This document shows positions 58,682 through 64,000 of a DNA stretch of 64,000 bases, piece after piece. Positions within the stretch are counted from its first letter, which is position 1, and each line of letters begins with the position of its first letter. The notes beneath the pieces are model-generated. The model made no database searches, had not been told where the DNA came from, and worked only from the letters and a program-made list of their open reading frames with translations. Both the position numbers and the translations under genes were made by a program. This DNA is from Acidovorax sp. T1 (GTDB lineage Bacteria > Pseudomonadota > Gammaproteobacteria > Burkholderiales > Burkholderiaceae_C), in NCBI RefSeq assembly GCF_002176815.1, contig NZ_CP021648.1:2302001-2366000 (forward strand). The letters run 5' to 3'.

Positions 58682-59245
58682 TCAGCGCTTCACCCCAAAG
58701 GCGCTCAGCATCTGCTCGGTCTGCTTTTGCATCTGCTCCTGCATCTGGTTGAGCATCGACTGCGACTGCTCCACGTAGCTGCCCATCATGCCCTTGAGCA
58801 TGGGCGACTGCAGACTCATGAACTGCGCCCACATTTCCGGCGTGACGTTTTGCGACTGCTCGACCAGCTTCGCCTGCACATCGGTGAAGACCTGCACGTT
58901 CTTCTCCAGATATGCCCCCATGAAACCCTGCATGGCGTGACCGTAAAAGCGGATGATGTTCGCCAGCACCGCCTCGGTGAACATGGGTGCGCCGCCGGCC
59001 TCTTCTTCCAGAATGATCTGCAGCAGAATGCTGCGCGTGAGGTCCTCTCCCGTCTTGGCATCGCGCACCACCACGTTCTGGTGGGCCATGACGAGCTGGC
59101 GCACTTCGGCCAGGGTGATGTAGGTGGAGGTATCCGTGTCGTACAGGCGGCGATTCGGGTATTTCTTGATCACGCGCTGCGCTGTCTTGGCGGCGGTGGC
59201 GCTGTTCTGGTCGGGCAAGACGGACTCCTCGGGCTCGACGCCCAT
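58682..59245 (-). CDS. phaR: Polyhydroxyalkanoate synthesis repressor PhaR
   Basis: 187 residues. PHB/PHA accumulation regulator DNA-binding domain: RVIKKYPNRRLYDTDTSTYI near 24-43 and LAEVRQLVMAHQNVVVRD. A PHB_acc region follows (GGAPMFTEAVLANIIRFYGH), and a Gln/Met-rich helical C-terminus. PhaR binds both DNA and PHA granules and de-represses phasin genes when polymer is present. The synthesis genes are not in this window. It lies 60 bp upstream of rimO. Confidence 0.94.
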   Translation of the reverse strand: MGVEPEESVLPDQNSATAAKTAQRVIKKYPNRRLYDTDTSTYITLAEVRQLVMAHQNVVVRDAKTGEDLTRSILLQIILEEEAGGAPMFTEAVLANIIRFYGHAMQGFMGAYLEKNVQVFTDVQAKLVEQSQNVTPEMWAQFMSLQSPMLKGMMGSYVEQSQSMLNQMQEQMQKQTEQMLSAFGVKR

Positions 59246-59429
59246 TTATTGCAGTGCAGCAGATTCTAGAGAGTGAGAGCCCCCTGCCCGGCAAAGGATT
59301 ACCCTGATGGCCACCAGAGAGCGATTCCCGCAGCCCTGGCCTCATGGCAGCAGCGGTGCGCGAATCGCGCCAACCGGCATGGCCTGCTGCCCAGCCTGCG
59401 GCTTCCATCGGACTGGCTTACCAGGCGCC

Positions 59430-59810
59430 TCAGCGCGGCGGCCTGCGGTCTTGGGTGTCATCGGTATCTTTGCGGACATCGTCTGCATTGTCCGCGCCCT
59501 CTGGATTGGCCAGCTCGCCAGCCGCGCCGCCGCCGAGCGCTCCGACCACAGCGCCCAGCGTGCCGCCGACCAAGATGCCGACCGGACCCGCCACCGCGGC
59601 GCCAACAGCGGCACCCGCAGCCGAACCCGCCACGACACCGCCCCCGATGAGGGTGGACTTTGACTCCCGCTCAGCTTCCTCGGGATTGAGGGCCACCTGG
59701 GCTGCGGGGGTTGGATCCTGGGATGGCACACCATGCCCCGGAACGGCCTGCTCGGCAAGGTCTGGGTCAACCGGCTTGACGCCGGTCGACTGAATAGTGG
59801 ATGAGTTCAT
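59430..59810 (-). CDS. Glycine-zipper protein, unknown
   Basis: 126 residues from ATG 59810 with AGGAGCGCAC upstream. A Pro/Glu/Ser-rich N-terminal 50 residues is followed by GGGVVAGSAAGAAVGAAVAG, then PVGILVGGTLGAVVGALGGG, a glycine-zipper hairpin that may insert into membranes, and an acidic tail (DNADDVRKDTDDTQ). There is no signal peptide. Similar proteins are common and uncharacterised in Burkholderiales. The 250 bp upstream (59811-60060) has a short hairpin near 59875 but no gene. Confidence 0.75.
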   Translation of the reverse strand: MNSSTIQSTGVKPVDPDLAEQAVPGHGVPSQDPTPAAQVALNPEEAERESKSTLIGGGVVAGSAAGAAVGAAVAGPVGILVGGTLGAVVGALGGGAAGELANPEGADNADDVRKDTDDTQDRRPPR

Positions 59811-60060
59811 GTGCGCTCCTTGGGAAGTTGACGCGCAGGCAAGCGAAATGCTCGCTGCACCACCGTTGTAAATCCCACGCCACGCCGTTCGCGTGGGCCA
59901 GGAGACTGTGGCGCCGTCAGACAACATCCCGCCACTGCCACGCCAACCTGGACACAGGCCACTGCGTGCTCGCCAGAGCGGGTGCCAGCCGGTTTTCAGC
60001 CGGCGCCCAACAGCGCAAGAACGTGTTCACGATCCAAGGCCTGGTAATTGCGACACCAAT

Positions 60061-60095
60061 AAAAAAAGCCTTCCAAGTCATATACTTGGAAGGCT
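60061..60095 (-). terminator. Terminator downstream of the tRNA-Val 3' half
   Basis: Minus strand: AAGCCTTCCAAGT, loop ATATG, ACTTGGAAGGCTT, then TTTTT. A 13 bp perfect stem placed 16 bases after the tRNA 3' end: the original terminator of the interrupted tRNA gene. Confidence 0.85.
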
Positions 60096-60111
60096 TTTAC
60101 CAATGGTTAGT

Positions 60112-60160
60112 TGGTAGGCGCGATTGGACTCGAACCAACGACCCCCACCATGTCAAGGTG
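60112..60160 (-). other. 3' half of tRNA-Val(GAC): prophage attachment site
   Basis: The minus strand reads CACCTTGACATGGTGG (anticodon stem-loop, GAC), variable loop, T arm TTGGTTCGAGTCCAA, acceptor strand CGCGCCT, A, CCA. Upstream of the anticodon stem, where the D arm and 5' acceptor should be, there is unrelated sequence. This is the pattern left when an element integrates in a tRNA gene. The chromosomal 3' half stays here and the element's own copy restores the complete gene at the other end, which would lie beyond 64000. Confidence 0.75.
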
Positions 60161-60292
60161 ACGATGGTAGCCTCGCAGCCCGCGTGCAGCCTTGATTTGA
60201 GCACGACTATGACATCTAACTATGACAGCCGCTGCGGTTTTTCCAAGAACAGTGGCAGACTGGCACACAACCTCGCCGCCTGAAGGAACCCT

Positions 60293-60592
60293 ATGGAAGC
60301 CATCAAGATCGCCCGCTTCGCCCTCTTCGTCCTGTGGATCGCCCTGGGCGGGTACGTGCTCTACGCCACCGCGTCGCACCCTGGGCTGGTCATCGGCATC
60401 ACTGCCGCTGCGGCGCTGGGCCCGTACCTGCGCCCCTGGCCGCTCGGCGCCGCGCTCACCTGGGCCGGTGCCTGCCTCATGGCCCTGCTCTACACCGGCG
60501 ACGGAGGGTTCCTGGAGCTGGGCGTGTTCGGCACGCCGGTGGTGCTGGCCGTCGGCTGCATCGCCAATATGGTGCCGTGGAAAAGGACCTGA
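60293..60592 (+). CDS. Small membrane protein of prophage
   Basis: 99 residues, three or four hydrophobic spans (ARFALFVLWIALGGYVLYAT, LVIGITAAAALGPYL, AALTWAGACLMALLY, TPVVLAVGCIANMV). ATG is preceded by GAAGGAACCCT. Not recognised. It is the first gene inside the attachment site and lies three bases before the next start, so the three small genes form one unit. Confidence 0.7.
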   Translation: MEAIKIARFALFVLWIALGGYVLYATASHPGLVIGITAAAALGPYLRPWPLGAALTWAGACLMALLYTGDGGFLELGVFGTPVVLAVGCIANMVPWKRT

Positions 60593-60594
60593 CC

Positions 60595-60885
60595 ATGTAT
60601 GCCAACTTTCTGCTCGGCAACCTACGCGTCACTGAGGCGGCGAAGATCAAGCTCAAGCGCTTGCCGCTGGACCTGATCGCACGACACGCCATCAATGACC
60701 ACGGCAACATCACGCCGCGCGAAGCCAAGCGCAACGAGGTGGCAATGAAGCGCACCGGCACCATCCTGTCGCGCTACCTCATCGACCCTACCGACCCTTC
60801 ACAGGGCTCGGTCGTGGTCATCACCCACGAGACCTGGGACGACACAGTCGTCCAGCTCGAAGACGAACCAGAGGACGACCAATGA
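60595..60885 (+). CDS. Prophage protein, unknown
   Basis: 96 residues from ATG 60595, with AAAAGGA upstream and two bases after the previous stop. Soluble, basic in the middle (AKIKLKRLPLDLIARHAIND; TPREAKRNEVAMKRT) and acidic at the end (VVQLEDEPEDDQ). No known motif. The next gene overlaps its stop by four bases. Confidence 0.65.
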   Translation: MYANFLLGNLRVTEAAKIKLKRLPLDLIARHAINDHGNITPREAKRNEVAMKRTGTILSRYLIDPTDPSQGSVVVITHETWDDTVVQLEDEPEDDQ

Positions 60886-61019
60886 CCACTTTCTTCGCCA
60901 TCGCCCGCCTGCTGCGCGCAGCCTACAAAGCACTCCGCGCTGCCGTCGGCATCCTGCTCGTCGCGCACGGCACGTACCAGTGGGCCAAGAAGAAACGCGC
61001 GGCCGCCAGGGCTGCATGA
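60882..61019 (+). CDS. Tiny basic membrane protein of prophage
   Basis: 45 residues. ATG overlaps the previous stop (ATGA). MTTFFAIARLLRAAYKALRA, then a short hydrophobic stretch AAVGILLVAHGTYQ and a strongly basic tail WAKKKRAAARAA. GAGGACGACCA precedes it as a ribosome site. An amphipathic helix plus one span and a basic tail recall small lysis or membrane-associated phage proteins, but function is unknown. Confidence 0.55.
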   Translation: MTTFFAIARLLRAAYKALRAAVGILLVAHGTYQWAKKKRAAARAA

Positions 61020-61140
61020 CTCTTTTCTATCCCTTGTATTCTTATACTTATATTTACTTTCTTTCGAGAAAATAAAATATTTATATAAGTAGTAGATAGA
61101 AGAAATAACCTATACAGAGTTTACGGAACAGACCGTAATG
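61020..61140. other. AT-rich island in prophage
   Basis: About 120 bp of mostly A and T (for example AAAATAAAATATTTATATAAG) in otherwise GC-rich DNA, between the small genes and the terminator. No gene. It may hold a phage promoter, origin or protein-binding region. Confidence 0.6.
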
Positions 61141-61170
61141 AAAGAAGAGCGCCGAGGCGCTCTTTTCTTT
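61141..61170. terminator. Bidirectional terminator between convergent prophage genes
   Basis: AAAGAAGAGCGC CGAG GCGCTCTTTTCTTT: the stem is flanked by A-rich and T-rich arms so it works on both strands, as expected between convergent genes. Confidence 0.85.
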
Positions 61171-61198
61171 TTGACTCAGGTTTTATGGGGCGCGGGGT

Positions 61199-64000
61199 TC
61201 AGCGCAACGCCGCCGCGTACAGCCCGTGCGCGGGCAGCGCCTTGATCGTCGTCTCGCTCAGCGGGTCGCGCATCGCGTCGATCATCTGCTCTACGCCCGG
61301 CCCTGCCAGCGAGAACATGTCCTCGCCCGCGTCCACGCCGATCTGTCCGGCCCCCAGCAGCCCCGCACGCTGCACGCCGTGCATCATCCAGTCGCCCGCG
61401 TCGTAGCCCTTCATGTACGCAGGCAACTCGCCGCCGCCCTGGATCAGCCCCTTGGTGATGTCCGCTGCGATCATGGTCGGGATGTACCAGACGAACGCGC
61501 CCATGGGGGCGAGATTGCCGTGGTTCATTTCCTTCACTGCGCGCTTGAGGATGGTCTGGTGGAAGCTGTAGCTGAACTGCTTGAGGTGGAAGAACATGCT
61601 GTAGTGCGGGTCGCTGCCCCACGCTGGGCGCTGCGCTGCGTTGGGCGTCAGGATGGCGCCTTCGACCCAGCGGTTGATCGCGTAGTGAACCGCGTCGATC
61701 TCGCGCTCGGCCTGGGACTTGCCCATGCCCTTCTGCTGCATCAGTACGCTCTTGTCGGTGATGAGCTTGCCTTCGGTGTCCAGCGGGATGTTCTTCGGGT
61801 CCAGCCCCAGCTCTTCCAGCCAGCGCGTGCTGTGGACCTTGTCTGCACCGCCAGCATGGCGCTCGATGAAAGCCACCGCGCTCTTCACCCCGGCCACGCG
61901 CATGCCGCGGTTCCAGGCTTCCATGCCGTTGAGCTTGAACATCGTGTCGTTGATGGTCTTGGCGCCGCGCTCCATGTACACCGACGAATACTCGTCGCTC
62001 ACGTGGTGGGCGAACAGCGCCGCGTCCACCGCCCCGACGTGCTCGGCCAGCTTCTCCCACTGGTCGGCTTGGCGCTCCTTGGGCTCCTCGCGGAACATGT
62101 CGCCCCAGTTGCTCGTGACCTCCTTCATGCCGCGCAGGAATGCGTCGTAGGCCTCCTTCATCGTCGCGCCCCGGGCCACCATGCCCAGAGGGTCGACGAA
62201 CGAGGCGAACAGGCTCAGGGGCAGCAGGCGCACGTTCTGGTAGACCGTCATCCAGCTGTTGAGTTTGCGCACCGTGGGCGACACATCCTTGCCCAGCGTG
62301 CCCTCCATTGCGCCCACGGCCTCGGCCACGTCGCGGTACTGGCGGGACACCCACTTGGCGCGGGCGGCGTCGTCCTTGAACTCCTTGCGCTGCAGCTTGG
62401 CCATCGACAGCTCGGTCAGCTCGCCCTGGATTTCCATCAGCTTGGCCTCCAGGGCTTCGCCGTCAGCGCCGAAGCGGTCGGTGTATTCCGCCGCCCGCAC
62501 GCCCTGATGGAAGTAGCGGCTCAGCGTGGCCACGAGGTTCTTCTCGAGGAACGGCTGGACGTGCTCACCGGACAGCCACGCCAAAGTGCGATTTTCTTTG
62601 CTGGCGAAGAACGGGGCCAGCACGCCGTCTTGGCGCTGGGCGTCGAGCTTGTCGTTCACGCCTTCGCGGTCCACCAGCGCGCGCCAGATGCGCTCTGCCA
62701 CTTGCTCCTTGGAAAGCTTGCCCTTGCTGCCCTGGGCACCCTGCTCGAGCACGGCGTCGTAGTGGGTGGCGAGCATCTGCACAAACTGGTCTTTTTTCTC
62801 GTGCAGCAGGTGGGTGTTCCACACGCGGGGGAAGTATTTGTCCCCGGCGTGGCCCAGCTCCAGCCCGCGCTCGTCGCTCATGTATTTGTAGAAGCGCTGC
62901 AGCAGGCCACGGATCTTGCCTACAGCCTCGCGGTGCGGAGCGTACGGGATGTCCGCCAGCTCGGCCTCGTCCTGCAGCAGCTTGGCTACCTCGGTCAGGT
63001 CGCGGTCGCTCAGCCCCCGGATGGCCTGGGCGAAGGTGTTGTTGTAGCGGGCGGCCACACGGCGGCGGGCGTTCAGGTAGCCCTCAGCCTCTTTGCCTGC
63101 GTCCTCGTCGCCTGGGTTCGTGAAGAACTCCTTGGCCAGGGCCTGAGCGGCCTTGCTCTCACTGGTCGCCAGCACGGTCTCAGATGGCATGGTTTTTGCC
63201 GCCAGCCACTGGGTCAGGCCATCCATGCTGCGCCGGGCCTTCAAAACACCTGTACCTTCATCCAGTACCCGGGCAATGACCTTGCCGGCGGCGCTCGGCT
63301 CGGCCAGCTGACCCCCGTGGAAGGCCTCAAACAGGGCTACAGCGCGCTCGGAGTCCTTGACCAAGCCCAGCACACGCCGGAAGAACTTGCGCACCTTCTG
63401 GAGCAGCGTGCGGGGCTTGCCCATGGGCAGGTCCAGCTTGCCGGCGGCCCAGAACTGATAGATGTAGGCCAGCCGCTCCTCGCCGCTCTTGAGCTGGTCG
63501 ATCGCCGCAGGGTGCCCGGCCAGCAGCGCAGCCACGCGGGCCAGGATCTTGTCGTTCTCGGCCAGGCTGCGCAGGACGTCCAGCGCGCGGGGGTCATTCT
63601 TCACGAACTTGCTGAAAAACCCGTGCAGCGCCTCGTGGTAGGCCGTGTGCAGGACGCCTGGGGCAGCGGTGGTGCTGATCTGGATCGCCTGCTCGGTGTC
63701 GAGCCACTCGCCCGCATAGCCGGTGATGTCCTTGAACTCGACCTTGATCTGCGGCCCCAGCACCTTGCGGATGTAGGCTACGGCCTCATCCATCTCGGCC
63801 TGGGTGGCGACGCGGGCGTTGCCGCCCTGGCGGTTGAAGTGAACGTAGTTCGTGGTGATCTTGCTGTCGTCGTAGATCACGTAGTTCGGCGTCTTGCCGT
63901 CGCGCCCGTTGGATGCGGCGTACTCATGGCCCAGGATGCCCAGGCTCTGGAGGTAGTCGGACGCAGCGGCTTGGGAGCCGAGTTCGTCGGTGAGCTGCCC
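61199..64000 (-). CDS. Giant phage polyvalent/internal virion-type protein, partial
   Basis: The frame is open from the right edge to TAG near 61199: 933 residues visible, N-terminus beyond the window. Near the edge, YLQSLGILGHEYAASNGRDG then KTPNYVIYDDSKI resembles the end of ADP-ribosyltransferase-like or LPD domains of polyvalent phage proteins. Next comes a zincin-type HEALH (63637-63623) within TAYHEALHGFF. Long helical regions follow (RKFFRRVLGLVKDSERAVAL, DELGLELGHAGDKYFPRVW region), and the last 150 residues are rich in aromatic and small residues (AFVWYIPTMIAADITKGLIQ), possibly membrane-active. Such large multi-domain proteins are packaged in phage heads and ejected into the host. 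Function is inferred from layout only. Confidence 0.7.
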   Translation of the reverse strand, partial: GQLTDELGSQAAASDYLQSLGILGHEYAASNGRDGKTPNYVIYDDSKITTNYVHFNRQGGNARVATQAEMDEAVAYIRKVLGPQIKVEFKDITGYAGEWLDTEQAIQISTTAAPGVLHTAYHEALHGFFSKFVKNDPRALDVLRSLAENDKILARVAALLAGHPAAIDQLKSGEERLAYIYQFWAAGKLDLPMGKPRTLLQKVRKFFRRVLGLVKDSERAVALFEAFHGGQLAEPSAAGKVIARVLDEGTGVLKARRSMDGLTQWLAAKTMPSETVLATSESKAAQALAKEFFTNPGDEDAGKEAEGYLNARRRVAARYNNTFAQAIRGLSDRDLTEVAKLLQDEAELADIPYAPHREAVGKIRGLLQRFYKYMSDERGLELGHAGDKYFPRVWNTHLLHEKKDQFVQMLATHYDAVLEQGAQGSKGKLSKEQVAERIWRALVDREGVNDKLDAQRQDGVLAPFFASKENRTLAWLSGEHVQPFLEKNLVATLSRYFHQGVRAAEYTDRFGADGEALEAKLMEIQGELTELSMAKLQRKEFKDDAARAKWVSRQYRDVAEAVGAMEGTLGKDVSPTVRKLNSWMTVYQNVRLLPLSLFASFVDPLGMVARGATMKEAYDAFLRGMKEVTSNWGDMFREEPKERQADQWEKLAEHVGAVDAALFAHHVSDEYSSVYMERGAKTINDTMFKLNGMEAWNRGMRVAGVKSAVAFIERHAGGADKVHSTRWLEELGLDPKNIPLDTEGKLITDKSVLMQQKGMGKSQAEREIDAVHYAINRWVEGAILTPNAAQRPAWGSDPHYSMFFHLKQFSYSFHQTILKRAVKEMNHGNLAPMGAFVWYIPTMIAADITKGLIQGGGELPAYMKGYDAGDWMMHGVQRAGLLGAGQIGVDAGEDMFSLAGPGVEQMIDAMRDPLSETTIKALPAHGLYAAALR

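Larger units (their letters stand above)
60112..64000. mobile_element. Prophage, left end (continues past window)
   Basis: It is bounded on the left by the tRNA-Val half. Inside are three tightly packed small unknown genes, an AT-rich island, convergent terminators and a giant phage-type protein gene running off the edge. No dispersed repeat copies occur here. No integrase is visible; it would be at the other end. Confidence 0.65.

Noticed and set aside
60112..60190. Complete tRNA-Val gene
   Set aside because: No D arm or 5' acceptor strand upstream of the anticodon stem; only the 3' half is present.

Overview
The window is high-GC chromosomal DNA of a betaproteobacterium, most likely Burkholderiales, family Comamonadaceae (Acidovorax or relative). 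The evidence is the gene set (EarP with Arg32-type EF-P, PhaR, a Bug/TTT-type binding protein, a MocR regulator, a PEP-CTERM protein, paired uvrC-pgsA, and hupB next to ppiD) and a dispersed small palindromic repeat of a type I associate with this family. No rRNA or CRISPR array is present.

Layout. 0-10 kb: end of an HDOD protein, tex, a NarL-type two-component pair, an MFS exporter, an SDR, a GST gene broken by a nonsense codon, an ElaA-like acetyltransferase, an MDR oxidoreductase and a thioesterase. 10-17.5 kb: an SDR, a PEP-CTERM secreted protein with a good sigma-54 promoter, a VanZ protein, an acyl-CoA dehydrogenase, and a MocR regulator divergent from a tiny membrane protein. 17.6-28 kb: a leftward catabolic cluster of acyl-CoA ligase, Liv-type ABC importer (binding protein, H, M, G, F), fused enoyl-CoA hydratase/3-hydroxyacyl-CoA dehydrogenase and thiolase, which together would import, activate and beta-oxidise an acid. 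28.5-35 kb: selO-msrB, yciB-bolA-ppiC, a lipoprotein, rlmD, a small secreted protein and an Lrp regulator divergent from putA. 35-40 kb: putA and an uncharacterised protein.

40.5-44.3 kb is a graveyard of broken genes: the C-terminal end of a GMC oxidoreductase joined to a TonB receptor lacking its C-terminus, IS4 and IS66 remnants, a CBS-domain tail and an AbiEii-like toxin fragment, interleaved with intact tRNA-Pro, infA and tRNA-His. 44.4-60 kb returns to core genes: ppiD, tRNA-Val, hupB, a D-malate/tartrate dehydrogenase, pgsA, uvrC, a Bug/HMG-CoA lyase/CaiB operon with its LysR regulator, earP, efp, rimO, phaR and a glycine-rich protein. At 60.1 kb the 3' half of a tRNA-Val(GAC) gene marks a probable prophage attachment site. 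Prophage genes, including a very large polyvalent-type protein with an HEALH motif, run off the right edge.

The most unusual signal is a roughly 50-65 bp palindromic repeat with at least 15 recognisable copies. Eight lie between genes. Seven lie inside intact reading frames (tex, acyl-CoA dehydrogenase, the ABC binding protein's signal peptide, selO, rlmD, and earP twice), so the element appears to have been accepted as protein sequence, comparable to Rickettsia palindromic elements. I saw none in the degraded island or the prophage.
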